From positions 180,549-233,642 of the forward strand of contig NHDW01000008.1 in NCBI GenBank assembly GCA_002170535.1: a stretch of DNA of 53,094 nt, given 5' to 3'. Under the pieces are notes generated by a model. The model made no database searches. It was not told where the DNA came from and saw only the letters and a program-made list of their open reading frames with translations. Below, in pieces: positions 1 through 7,294 of the stretch. The position numbers and the translations under genes were made by a program. How positions within the stretch are numbered: the stretch's first letter is position 1; each line of letters opens with the position of its first letter. The stretch comes from Methylococcaceae bacterium TMED69 (GTDB taxonomy: Bacteria; Pseudomonadota; Gammaproteobacteria; Ga0077536).

Positions 1-651
1 ACAGATGTTATATTTGATTCATAGGGAAAGGGTATCATTTGAAAGTCAAAGAATATTAATGGCGAGGAGCAAATGTAGGATGTTTGGGCCATGACTGCCC
101 CTAAACAGTCTTAGAGATCGTTTAGCAAACACCCCCGCATGGAAACCATTAGAATTATTAAAAATATTTGATATCTCCGTCAGAGATTGGACGATCCGTA
201 CTTGATCCTCTCAATGGTAGTAAAACGACTGATGTAGCATGATTAACGTGGATAAGGAACATTTTGGTATCAACTTCAAAGAATAATTTATCGAAGTCTC
301 TAGGAAGCGTTTTGCTGAGCTGAAGATACCAGCAAAACGATGCTATTTACGGTTTATCTGGAGAGTGCTGGACTAACAATAATCATTTATTATTCAATGT
401 CAACGAAATATAAGCGGAGACTTGACAATTTTCTGCAGCTTTTGGTTTTGTCTATTCAATCGCGAGACTTCTATGGTAGATTAGTGGCAATGGTTAGGTC
501 GAAGTAAGGAAACACGTCGGTTTTGGGTTCTCAGGGAAAAACAACTAAGCCTGCAACTCTGTCAACGGTGAATGAATTATTTAATTTATCCTTTTTCCTT
601 TCAGAATTTAATTTTATAAAATTATTTAGATTTTTCATATAGGCTCTAAAA
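1..651. other. Gene-free flank, possible decayed DNA
   Basis: No open frame of useful length is visible on either strand over these 650 bases. Short stretches, for example around 240-360 and 470-530 on the plus strand, read like protein in one frame for 15-25 codons and are then cut by stops. That could be the remains of a gene, but I could not match it to a family. Immediately before the gene at 652 the DNA becomes AT-rich, which may be its promoter. Confidence 0.3.
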
Positions 652-1134
652 ATGAAGAAAGTTTCTATTTTTGTTGATGTGCAAAACATTTACTACACAA
701 CAAAACAACAATTCAGGGCCAATTTTGACTACAATAAATTCTGGAAGTTAGCAACCTCACAGAGATATGTTGTTGGTGCGTTCGCTTACACAACAAACAG
801 AGGCGACGAGAGACAGATTCAATTTCAAAATATCCTAAGAGCAATCGGTTTTGAGGTTAAACTTAAACCTTACATTAGTAGATCAGATGGTTCTTCAAAA
901 GGAGATTGGGATGTCGGAATAACTATTGATGTATTGGAATATGCCAGTAAGTCAGACATTATAGTTTTAGCATCTGGGGACGGCGATTTTGACATGCTGA
1001 TTCATCGAATAAGGAAACTATATAATAACGAGACAGAAATATATGGAGTGTCAGGTCTGACTGCGAACTCATTGAAAAATGTTACATCTCATTTTTTTCC
1101 GATAGGCCCTGAATTAATATTAAACCAGACGTAA
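652..1134 (+). CDS. NYN-domain (LabA/DUF88-type) putative ribonuclease
   Basis: A 160-residue protein with the hallmarks of the NYN/PIN-like fold. It has an N-terminal acidic strand FVDVQN (D9, N12), a central KGDWDVGITIDVL segment (residues 83-95) and a SGDGDFDML motif (108-116). These conserved acidic residues form the metal site in family members, which are generally thought to cleave RNA. LabA/DUF88 proteins are cytosolic; their targets are mostly unknown. The ATG is preceded by AGG at about 8 nt. The gene stands alone, with the next gene 66 bp downstream on the same strand. The family call is firm, the substrate is unknown. Confidence 0.85.
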   Translation: MKKVSIFVDVQNIYYTTKQQFRANFDYNKFWKLATSQRYVVGAFAYTTNRGDERQIQFQNILRAIGFEVKLKPYISRSDGSSKGDWDVGITIDVLEYASKSDIIVLASGDGDFDMLIHRIRKLYNNETEIYGVSGLTANSLKNVTSHFFPIGPELILNQT

Positions 1135-1200
1135 ATTCTATTGGAAAATTAAAAAGGCCAGTGGGATATTTATATAAAACTAAAAAAATAGGGAGGGATA

Positions 1201-1575
1201 ATGTCAGAAGAAATAAGATGCATTAATTACAGTTTTGCGGTTCCAAAAGAAAGTTCTGAAGAAGTTGAGGTGGTTTTTCGGAAACACGCCGCATGGATGG
1301 AGGAGTTTTATTCAGAGGATAACAATGGACAAAAGCACCTTTTAAATTCATATTTTACGAAGGCACCCGAATTTGTGGACCCAACCGACCACTCAAAAGG
1401 TAAAACCGGAAATATAGTTTTCACAATCAATGAAAGATTTACTTCATTAAAGAGTGTGGTTCGTCATACAGAGTTTGCGATGAAAAATGATTATTTTGAA
1501 GAGATTGCTAATATATTTCAAAATTATGCGAAAGTTTTGAGTAATAGCGGAATTATTTATCACTCAATAAGGTAA
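1201..1575 (+). CDS. Conserved hypothetical protein, 124 aa
   Basis: The ATG follows a strong GGGAGG ribosome-binding site, so translation is likely. The protein is soluble, with no signal peptide or membrane segment. It contains a short RHTEFAMKNDYFEEI helix and alternating strand-like stretches, which loosely suggest a small ferredoxin-like alpha/beta fold such as the dimeric monooxygenase-like proteins. I do not recognise a family and assign no function. It lies 66 bp after the NYN gene on the same strand and could be co-transcribed with it. Confidence 0.6.
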   Translation: MSEEIRCINYSFAVPKESSEEVEVVFRKHAAWMEEFYSEDNNGQKHLLNSYFTKAPEFVDPTDHSKGKTGNIVFTINERFTSLKSVVRHTEFAMKNDYFEEIANIFQNYAKVLSNSGIIYHSIR

Positions 1576-1663
1576 TATATTCAAACAAATAATCTCTTTG
1601 ATACCGATAAAACTTAGGCAAAGATTTGATAACTCTCCAGATACTGCGTTGGGAGGGTAGCCT

Positions 1664-2479
1664 TTAGCAACCTTTATAGTTTTTTGCAATACACTCACGG
1701 GCGAATCTTTGCGCGTCAGATAAGTTACGATCGGTGAGATTCTCTGCGACAATATCTCTAAGTTTGGCCGCTTTCTTGTGTCCAGTTAATGCAGAAAGAT
1801 TTAACCACATATGGGCACGTACTTGATCCTTTGAAACTCCTTGGCCTCTGTTGTGCATAAGACCCAGATTGAACTGGGCAAGAGCATTCCCCTGGCTAGC
1901 AGCAAGGGTGTACCACTTTATTGCAGTCTGGAAATTTTGTGAAACCCCATGTCCGTCGTGGTACATCACACCCAGACGATACTGAATATCTGCGTTCCCT
2001 TGTTTTGCGGCACCAATGTGTGATTTGATGACAGTCTGGTAGTCCTGTGAAACTTTTTGTCTTTTGTCACGCATAACATTCAGATTGAACTGGGCAAGAG
2101 CATTCCCCTGGCTAGCAGCAAGGGTGTACCACTTCATTGCAGTCTGGAAATTTTGTGAAACTCCTTGCCCCTTGCCGTACATCACGCCCAGATTAAACTG
2201 GGCATTTGAATTCCCTTGTTCTGCAGCAAGGGTGTACCACTTTACCGCAGTATGATAATTCTGTGATACTCCATAACCTGCGAAGTACATCGCACCAAGA
2301 GCGTACTGAGCGTCTGCATCTCCCTGTTTTGCAAGAGGGGTCCATTCCTTAATAGCGGTTGAATAATCTCCTTTTTGAGAAGCATCTAAACCTTTTTGAA
2401 AATTATCACTTAAACACGCAGTCGAGGTGATAAGAAGAGCAGTGATCATCAAAGTAAATATTAAAATATCACGGTACAT
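1664..2479 (-). CDS. Sel1-repeat (TPR-like) secreted protein
   Basis: A 271-residue protein with an N-terminal hydrophobic signal sequence ending near C22, so it is probably periplasmic; the lipobox is poor (S-T-A-C). It then has five tandem 36-residue Sel1 repeats of the form A-Q-x-x-L-G-x-M-Y...G-V-S-x-x-x-x-x-A-x-x-W-Y-x-x-A-A-x-Q-G-N, covering about residues 52-235. Such repeats are protein-protein interaction scaffolds. The third repeat is degenerate (NLNVMRDKRQKVSQ), having lost the usual glycine and tyrosine positions. Two repeats are nearly identical at DNA level, indicating recent duplication. Partner and role are unknown. Confidence 0.85.
   Translation of the reverse strand: MYRDILIFTLMITALLITSTACLSDNFQKGLDASQKGDYSTAIKEWTPLAKQGDADAQYALGAMYFAGYGVSQNYHTAVKWYTLAAEQGNSNAQFNLGVMYGKGQGVSQNFQTAMKWYTLAASQGNALAQFNLNVMRDKRQKVSQDYQTVIKSHIGAAKQGNADIQYRLGVMYHDGHGVSQNFQTAIKWYTLAASQGNALAQFNLGLMHNRGQGVSKDQVRAHMWLNLSALTGHKKAAKLRDIVAENLTDRNLSDAQRFARECIAKNYKGC
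1865..2160 (-). repeat. Internal duplication of Sel1 repeat units (216-bp period)
   Basis: Bases 1865-1944 and 2081-2160 match over about 80 bp with one mismatch (t/c near the end of the shared TACCACTT stretch). The offset is 216 bp, exactly two 36-codon Sel1 units. This is a recent in-frame duplication within the gene and a possible site of repeat-number change by recombination. Confidence 0.85.
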
Positions 2480-2595
2480 ATTATATTTTTACCACAGGCC
2501 GGTGTGGGGAGGGAAGTTTTTCTGAGAGGTATTCAGTACCTTATCTTCTTAACGTTTGCCTAGGTTTCACTGTATTTTTTAATAATGGTTCCATC

Positions 2596-2874
2596 TCATT
2601 TATAAAAGCCCCATTGACCCACCATATCTCCACTCTTACAGGTTCCTTCTGAGAAAAACTGTCCATTGTCGTGATACCGGAGCCAATAACCTTCTTTCAT
2701 TTCCTTTTTCGTCGAACCTTGTTCTTTACCATTAACCTTCCCGGTGAACGGGGCATTTGATGGCTTCTCATAATAAAGACTGTCTCGTCTAACTAAGCTA
2801 TCGAACTCTACTCCGGGAAATTAAAAAGGAAATATTAAAAACAGGAGAGAAAGTATTGGGGTGTATTGATTCAC
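2596..2874 (-). pseudogene. MORN-repeat protein (YwqK-like) with in-frame stop
   Basis: Read on the minus strand from a GTG at 2874, the frame begins with a signal-peptide-like stretch (NQYTPILSLLFLIFPF), then meets a TAA stop. The same frame continues without another stop through LYYEK, APFTGKVNGK and GYWLRYHDNGQ to a TGA at 2596-2598. LYYEK...PFTGKV...G-x-W-x-x-Y-H-x-N-G-Q is the typical core of bacterial MORN-type small secreted proteins. Because both halves share one frame, a single base change (TAA for a sense codon such as TTA) explains the break. No good Shine-Dalgarno sequence precedes the GTG. It is either a recent pseudogene or a base-call error. Confidence 0.65.
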
Positions 2875-2923
2875 GTTCAAGTTTTACCATGGGAAGAAAA
2901 GGGAAGAAAGATTATTGTAACTC

Positions 2924-3068
2924 TTAATTTAAAAAAAAGTGGTAAATCAGTAATCCAATTATAATTCCTTTGATAAAAGATATCCAAGCGATGCCGTGGT
3001 CAGACACACCAAGCTTTTTCTTCCACCACTCTATTTGTTTTTTCCCACTCTATATAATTTAATTTCAT
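2924..3068 (-). pseudogene. Small single-TM protein, frameshifted in a poly-A run
   Basis: From the ATG at 3068, preceded by AAGGA, the minus-strand frame reads MKLNYIEWEK and then leaves frame at a run of six A (3038-3043). With one A removed it would continue as QIEWWKKKLGVSDHGIAW, then ISFIKGIIIGLLIYHFFLN and a TAA at 2924. The restored 47-residue product is a charged N-terminus followed by one membrane helix, a pattern I associate with small conserved marine gammaproteobacterial proteins. The break may be real decay or a homopolymer miscount. Confidence 0.55.
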
Positions 3069-3364
3069 AGTTCCTTTTCTAACACAGAACAAGATGTTGG
3101 GAAATTAATTAGCGTTGTTTTCTTTATTAAAAAGAACAATAGGTGAATTCTCAAGTTCCTTTCTGGTCAGTTATTTCTCTTTAGTCTAATTCAATCATTG
3201 AAATACTACGAGGAGTTGTAAGGCAGTGAAAACAAGAATCTAGACGAACGTGTTTTTGTTTTTTTTATTGTTGAGCTTTAGTTTGGCTAGTATACAAAAG
3301 GGAATTAAAAATTAACCGTACGCGGCATCTTCTCTTCGGTAATCGTTAGTATCCTGGGCGTACC

Positions 3365-3613
3365 TTATTTACTACCGAAACGTTTGTTGAATCTGTCAAT
3401 TCTTCCTTCGGTATCTACGAGCTTTTGTTTGCCGGTATAAAAAGGGTGTGAAGCTGAGGAAACATCAAGAGGGCAATATGGATAAGTATTTCCGTCAGTC
3501 CACTTTTTTGTCCCTTCTGTTTGAAGCGTAGATCGAACCAAAAAATATTCATCTACACTAGTGTCATGAAAAAGCACTTCTCTATATTCTTTCGGGTGTA
3601 TATCTTTTTTCAT
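3365..3613 (-). CDS. rpmE2: 50S ribosomal protein L31 type B
   Basis: This 82-residue protein is bL31 of the zinc-free B type. It starts MKKDIHP and has the F-x-D-T-S segment, TLQT, a WTDG-x-x-YP region, [12 protein letters not shown] and a terminal RFN-x-R-F motif. It lacks the CXXC pairs that bind zinc in the A type. In many bacteria type B L31 is made under zinc limitation and replaces the A form on the large ribosomal subunit. It is transcribed alone, divergently from yhbY across a 187-bp gap. Whether a type A copy exists elsewhere cannot be seen from here. Confidence 0.95.
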   Translation of the reverse strand: MKKDIHPKEYREVLFHDTSVDEYFLVRSTLQTEGTKKWTDGNTYPYCPLDVSSASHPFYTGKQKLVDTEGRIDRFNKRFGSK

Positions 3614-3800
3614 TAGGGGTTTTCCTTAAAATCAACACGATTATACCAGACCATACAAACTTGGCAAATGGCAGGGGCTATTAGCTCCAAGTTTTAGTTT
3701 TAAACTCCGACAAAATGAGGGAAAAATGATATTATAATTTTATTTTCATTATTGTTAACATAAATCGTTTTTCTAATTACCTATTAAACAGGATGTTGTT

Positions 3801-4094
3801 TTGAAAAAAACCTTATTAAATTCCGAAAAAAAGATTTTGCGTGCGCGATCTTATTCATTAAGACCAACTGTAATGATTGGCCACAGAGGAGTTTCGGATG
3901 CGGTTCTGTCCGAGATAGATATCGCTCTTGAAGCGCACGAGTTAATAAAAGTGCGGTTTAGAGGAAGTGGAAAGGAATCTAGAGCTGAATTGACCAAGCT
4001 GATAGTTGAAAACGTGGACGCTGTATTAGTTCATCAAATAGGTGGAGTTGCAGTATTTTTCAGACCACAAGAGCAGAAAAAGATTAAATGTTAA
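3801..4094 (+). CDS. yhbY: YhbY-family RNA-binding protein (CRM domain)
   Basis: A 97-residue single CRM/YhbY domain with a KH-like fold. The conserved LRARSYSLRPTVMIGHRGVSDAVL block (GxxG loop G27-H-R-G) is followed by IDIALEAHELIKVRF and by VHQIGGVAVFFRP. YhbY associates with pre-50S ribosomal particles in E. coli. The best start is the TTG at 3801, with ACAGGA a few bases upstream; the ATG at 3793 is out of frame and soon stops. No partner gene follows on this strand within 400 bp. Confidence 0.92.
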   Translation: MKKTLLNSEKKILRARSYSLRPTVMIGHRGVSDAVLSEIDIALEAHELIKVRFRGSGKESRAELTKLIVENVDAVLVHQIGGVAVFFRPQEQKKIKC

Positions 4095-4506
4095 CTAGTC
4101 TTTTTTTTGGCATTTCTTAGTGACAACAACCTGTACAAGAGATATAGAGTGGTCATGAAAACTACCTTTAAAAAAGCCCAAAGTCAATTTTAGTACGGTA
4201 TAACTGCGATTTTGGTTCAGAAATTAATTTATTTTTTGGACAATCTTCTTCTGATTTTTTGTCTCAAACTGTTATTTAAATAACAGAGCTGATAAAGAAT
4301 TTTGTATTGTGAGGCTCTTAGTATCTCAATTAGCCTACAAAACAGCCGATTTTGGCCACTTTTGAATGTTAATAGTTTATTTTTTCAATTGCATCTCCAT
4401 CTGATTGTTTGGTGAAAAATTTGATTTTTGCGGCTTGTCTCTATTTATGTTTTTATGTAGTTTAGTTTTTTACTTAGCTTTAAACAGAAAATTAGGGGTG
4501 GGTTTT
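4095..4506. other. Intergenic region with an 18-bp perfect palindrome
   Basis: This 412-bp gap between yhbY and the acetyltransferase has no convincing coding frame. A leftward TTG extension of the downstream frame encodes only a hydrophobic stretch that does not belong to the acetyltransferase. The one clear structure is the perfect palindrome CTGTTATTTAAATAACAG at 4269-4286. Ends CTGT...ACAG recall LexA half-sites, but the spacing is 10 rather than the enterobacterial 8, so it may be another regulator's site or a weak hairpin. Confidence 0.5.
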
Positions 4507-4953
4507 ATGATTAATATTAGAGCTGTAGAGTTCGAAGACTTTGAGAATTGGTTGGTTGTTTACCAGCATTATGCTGATCATTATAAAATCGAATTAAATG
4601 ATAAAGGTATAAAAGCTACTTGGAGTTGGTTACTTGCTACAGATCATCCTCTTAAAGGTATAGTAGCCGAGCAAAGCAATACGCTAATTGGGCTTGCTCA
4701 TTATAGGGCTATGCCTAGTCCATTAAGAGGGAAGGATATTGGATTCCTTGACGATTTAATAGTAGTTCCAGAAAGTCGTGGGGGTGATGCCGCAAACATG
4801 CTTTTGAATGAATTGCGGTTAATTGCGGAGCGTGAGTGTTGGGGTGTTATGCGGTGGATCACTAAAGACGATAATTATCGGGCCAGATCACTATATGACC
4901 AATTGGCTCAAAAAACTGATTGGAACATGTATGAAATGTCTGTCAAAGGTTAA
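4507..4953 (+). CDS. GNAT-family N-acetyltransferase
   Basis: A 148-residue GNAT protein. It shows the N-terminal strand MINIRAVEFEDF, a central FLDDLIVVPESRGGDAANMLL segment that is motif A with an R/Q-x-x-G-x-A-like acetyl-CoA loop (residues about 78-98), and a C-terminal DDNYRARSLYDQLA helix typical of motif B. It should move an acetyl group from acetyl-CoA to an amine; the acceptor is unknown. The start is set at 4507 because it follows a GGGGTGGG ribosome-binding region. The leftward extension to 4405 is hydrophobic and unlike the family. Confidence 0.88.
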   Translation: MINIRAVEFEDFENWLVVYQHYADHYKIELNDKGIKATWSWLLATDHPLKGIVAEQSNTLIGLAHYRAMPSPLRGKDIGFLDDLIVVPESRGGDAANMLLNELRLIAERECWGVMRWITKDDNYRARSLYDQLAQKTDWNMYEMSVKG

Positions 4954-5075
4954 AAAAAGAACTTTCTGTTATTTATAAGCGTCTGCTCTGTGATTAAACA
5001 GAGTTAATGCCGACATGATTATACCTTGACGGTTGAGTTGATAGGTGGAGTTTTGACTCATAATAGGTTGCATTT

Positions 5076-5336
5076 TTATCTTTTAAGAACTTTCATCAGT
5101 TCGTCTATCTTGCTATCAAAATCTGGGCCACCATCAAGAGAATTTTTAACGCAACCTCTTAGATGTGTTTGTAGGATTTTTCTTTCAACGGCGCTAATAG
5201 AGTTTTTTATAGCTTTTATTTGATTTAAAATATCAATACAGTAACGTTCTTCCTCGACCATTTTAGCAATACCTTTAACTTGACCTTCTATTCTTTTAAT
5301 ACTTGGTAGCTTGTCTTTATGATTGGGATGATTCAT
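5076..5336 (-). CDS. csoR: CsoR-family metal-sensing repressor
   Basis: An 86-residue all-helical DUF156 protein. It has the family core RIEGQVKGIAKMVEEERYCIDI and the metal ligands C33, H58 and C62. Their spacing (25, then 4) is the same as the Cys-His-Cys Cu(I) site of M. tuberculosis CsoR. FrmR/RcnR relatives have different ligands, so copper(I) sensing is the best guess. Start chosen at 5336, where GAGGA lies 10-12 nt upstream inside the end of the preceding gene; the leftward extension is unrelated to the family. It is the last gene of a four-gene operon, and a matching operator sits at the operon promoter, implying autoregulation. Confidence 0.9.
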   Translation of the reverse strand: MNHPNHKDKLPSIKRIEGQVKGIAKMVEEERYCIDILNQIKAIKNSISAVERKILQTHLRGCVKNSLDGGPDFDSKIDELMKVLKR

Positions 5337-5338
5337 CT

Positions 5339-5713
5339 TTATATGATCCTCGGCAAAACGTAAGTGAATATGGTAGCAAAAATAAAAATAAAAACCGAAA
5401 TTATGTAGATATAAACTGATCTTTTTCTGGTTTGCATGCATTGTTTGCCTAACGTAGGGTCTGCGGGGCAGGGCATATGGTATGTTTTATAATTAAGATA
5501 ACCCGCTAGTGACAGCGTTACGGTTGCTATAATTGAAATTAAAATTTTATTTTTTGACAAAACGATAAAGAAAGGGAAGATAGTAATAAAGTTCGCCAAG
5601 GAAGCACCAGCCCCTAGCAACACTAATAAAGCAGGTAGTGCGCAGCATATTAATGTCGAGGATGATGCTAATAATGCCACGAGGCTTGGCAAATTCTCTT
5701 TTACTCTAATCAT
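5339..5713 (-). CDS. MerT-like heavy-metal transport membrane protein
   Basis: A 124-residue integral inner-membrane protein with about three to four hydrophobic helices (roughly residues 8-40, 42-60, 62-76 and 99-120). The first helix carries a vicinal cysteine pair in SSSTLICCALPALLVLLG (C23-C24), the same arrangement as the CC pair in helix 1 of MerT. A second cysteine pair lies in a loop (PCPADPTLGKQC). In mercury operons MerT passes Hg(II) from the periplasmic HMA protein MerP into the cytosol. Here the partner gene is also an HMA protein but the regulator is CsoR-like, so the metal may be copper. Direction of transport is not evident. It is followed at 2 bp by csoR. Confidence 0.75.
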   Translation of the reverse strand: MIRVKENLPSLVALLASSSTLICCALPALLVLLGAGASLANFITIFPFFIVLSKNKILISIIATVTLSLAGYLNYKTYHMPCPADPTLGKQCMQTRKRSVYIYIISVFIFIFATIFTYVLPRII

Positions 5714-5719
5714 AACTAG

Positions 5720-6124
5720 TTAAATATTAATTATTTCCATATCAACTGCGGTCTGCCCATTTGATTGGATTGTTTTTTTAATTTCTTCAAAATCTATGGT
5801 GGCTGAACTAGTAAAGGCCAAAAGAACTTTACCCTTATCTAGGTCAACATCAACCTTTCTAATTTCATCCCTTTTATTAAATGTCTTTTGAATTCCTCTG
5901 GCGCAAAAATCACAGACCATCCCTTTGACGCTGACAACAGCTACTTTATGGCCTTTTAGGTCAGATACGAAACTATCAAATCTATCTGAATCTAGGTTTT
6001 CGAGTTTTCCATCAACTAATTTTGCATCTGCAGAGTGAGCATGCGGAGTATGACTCGTATTTTCCTTGCTATGACTAAATACTTGAGTTGAACAGAATAT
6101 GATAGTTAATAGTAATATTTTCAT
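5720..6124 (-). CDS. Secreted heavy-metal-associated (HMA) domain protein
   Basis: A 134-residue protein with an N-terminal signal peptide (MKILLLTIIFCSTQVFS), a histidine-rich linker (HSKENTSHTPHAHS) and a C-terminal HMA domain from about residue 60. The metal loop GMVCDFCARGIQK has M69, C71 and C74, the MxCxxC site that binds Cu(I) or Hg(II). It should bind metal in the periplasm and hand it to the MerT-like membrane protein, as MerP does. An AAGGA ribosome-binding site sits upstream. It is the second gene of the CsoR-controlled operon, 13 bp after the outer-membrane protein. Confidence 0.85.
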   Translation of the reverse strand: MKILLLTIIFCSTQVFSHSKENTSHTPHAHSADAKLVDGKLENLDSDRFDSFVSDLKGHKVAVVSVKGMVCDFCARGIQKTFNKRDEIRKVDVDLDKGKVLLAFTSSATIDFEEIKKTIQSNGQTAVDMEIINI

Positions 6125-6137
6125 TTTGAGTCCTTTT

Positions 6138-6743
6138 TTAAAATCTGTACATTAAATGGGTATCCCAGCTCGTTTCCCCGTTGTAACCCAGCTCCAGCAT
6201 AACGTCCCCTTTGAATAGCCTGATTACAGGAAATGTACTCCATTCGTCTGCCACTGAGTTTCTCTTTGTTTTAACCATAATCCAGGTATGTAAATCGCCA
6301 AATTCTCCTAAATAAGGTGCTATCCCAACTTGATAAGATTGGTTGAAATAATCTCTATTCCCAGATTCAATCAGATTTACGTTGAACCCAGCAAATAAAC
6401 GCCTCGTTTCCCAATCACCCTGCAATCCGAAAAAATACGAAGCCCATTGTTTTGAACTAACTCCCGAGCGAAAATATAAGTTTCGTTGTGAATTTTGCAT
6501 ATTTTTACGATTTAATAAGCGAGTGAATCTAAAGTAGGCATAACTGTTATCGAAAATTTTATCTTCAACCATTTCTAGTCCAAGAGAAAATTTATACGTT
6601 GGTGAGAAATGATAATAAATAGAGTTTTTCAGGTTATTTGAGTAGGCCATTAAAGTGGATCCTTGAGTCCAAGATACTGGCCTTGCGTCTACATTTACGA
6701 TAATTACGATAAAAATAACAAAAAGGATTTTGTTTATACCCAT
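6138..6743 (-). CDS. Putative outer-membrane beta-barrel protein of metal operon
   Basis: From the ATG at 6743 this is a 201-residue protein with a signal peptide (MGINKILFVIFIVIIVNVDA). The mature part is rich in alternating aromatic and polar strand stretches such as SIYYHFSPTYKFSLGLEM, NLYFRSGVSS and GVMLEL-like segments. It ends in MYRF, the terminal aromatic typical of outer-membrane barrels. About eight short strands can be imagined, so a small barrel is likely. It is the first gene of the operon with the HMA, MerT-like and CsoR genes, suggesting a role in metal passage or resistance at the outer membrane. No specific family recognised. The 12-residue leftward extension is rejected because the operator and promoter lie there. 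Confidence 0.65.
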   Translation of the reverse strand: MGINKILFVIFIVIIVNVDARPVSWTQGSTLMAYSNNLKNSIYYHFSPTYKFSLGLEMVEDKIFDNSYAYFRFTRLLNRKNMQNSQRNLYFRSGVSSKQWASYFFGLQGDWETRRLFAGFNVNLIESGNRDYFNQSYQVGIAPYLGEFGDLHTWIMVKTKRNSVADEWSTFPVIRLFKGDVMLELGYNGETSWDTHLMYRF

Positions 6744-6752
6744 AGGGGGTAT
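6736..6752 (-). promoter_or_regulatory. CsoR-type operator
   Basis: The inverted repeat ATACCCATAGGGGGTAT (ATACCC / GGGTAT with a 5-nt spacer) closely resembles the B. subtilis copZA CsoR site. It sits between the -10 element and the start codon of the operon's first gene and includes that ATG. With csoR as the last gene of the operon, this is a self-consistent copper-responsive repression circuit. Confidence 0.8.
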
Positions 6753-6779
6753 AGTATTAAATGAAGATGAAACTGTCAA
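6751..6779 (-). promoter_or_regulatory. Sigma-70 promoter of the metal operon, apparently leaderless
   Basis: On the minus strand a perfect -35 TTGACA (6774-6779) is followed by 17 bp and a -10-like TACTAT (6751-6756). The next seven bases lead directly into the ATG at 6743, so transcription would start at or near the A of the start codon. There is no Shine-Dalgarno sequence. The -10 directly abuts and slightly overlaps the CsoR operator, so bound repressor would block RNA polymerase. Confidence 0.65.
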
Positions 6780-6843
6780 ATTTTAATTTTAAATTTTTTG
6801 GATAACCGGATGTTATACTTAAGAAATAAATCAACATGTATCA

Positions 6844-7257
6844 CTAATCCACTAAAATCAGTTCAGGAACTGCTTTAAAATCAATATAAACGATTGCGTT
6901 TTGGCAAAGGCTTATACCAAATTGAATCGCTTTGTTTTTATTTACACCTAAAACTAAAAATCCATATTCAGGAGGCCAGTTGCCTAAAGGATCAGTACTA
7001 ACCGCCTCAAGAAAGCGCAAACTATCTTTGAGGAGTCTGTTTTTAAATCGTCTGTGTTTATCTTTATTTTGAATTTGAATGGTTGGTTGGCTTCTAGGAT
7101 TATAAGCACTAATGAAAGACCCAGTATTAACATTATATTGTTTAAATAGGTTTTCAAAATCTTTGCTATATGCACCAATCTGAAATTTAAATTGTTCTTT
7201 TTCTAAAATAAAGTAATTAGCATTTAGGTAGGCTTTAATGAGTTCAGTGGTTAACAA
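6844..7257 (-). CDS. DUF3293 domain protein
   Basis: A 137-residue soluble protein. It matches the DUF3293 pattern: FISAYNPRSQ near residue 48-57, a QNKDKHRRFKNRLLKDSL helix, then GNWPPEYGFLVLGVNKNKAIQFG. Members are widespread in gammaproteobacteria with no known function. The start is a TTG at 7257; no ATG exists upstream and no clear ribosome-binding site is seen. It is a separate transcription unit between the metal operon and the pirin gene. Confidence 0.8.
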   Translation of the reverse strand: MLTTELIKAYLNANYFILEKEQFKFQIGAYSKDFENLFKQYNVNTGSFISAYNPRSQPTIQIQNKDKHRRFKNRLLKDSLRFLEAVSTDPLGNWPPEYGFLVLGVNKNKAIQFGISLCQNAIVYIDFKAVPELILVD

Positions 7258-7294
7258 AAGTAAATTTTACCTTGCTACTAAAAAAATAGCGGGT

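Noticed and set aside
2064-2255. Plus-strand frame opposite the Sel1 gene
   Set aside because: A shadow of the repeat codons; no ribosome-binding site and no independent motif.
3726-3743. Possible Zur box upstream of rpmE2 (ATATTATAAT core)
   Set aside because: Attractive because type B L31 is often Zur-controlled, but the match to the palindromic Zur consensus is weak and the region is generally AT-rich.
4405-4506. N-terminal extension of the GNAT protein from a TTG
   Set aside because: Hydrophobic sequence not found in the family; a good ribosome-binding site precedes the ATG at 4507.
5337-5441. Longer start for the CsoR protein
   Set aside because: Overlaps the upstream gene and encodes residues unlike the family; the internal ATG has a suitable upstream GAGGA.
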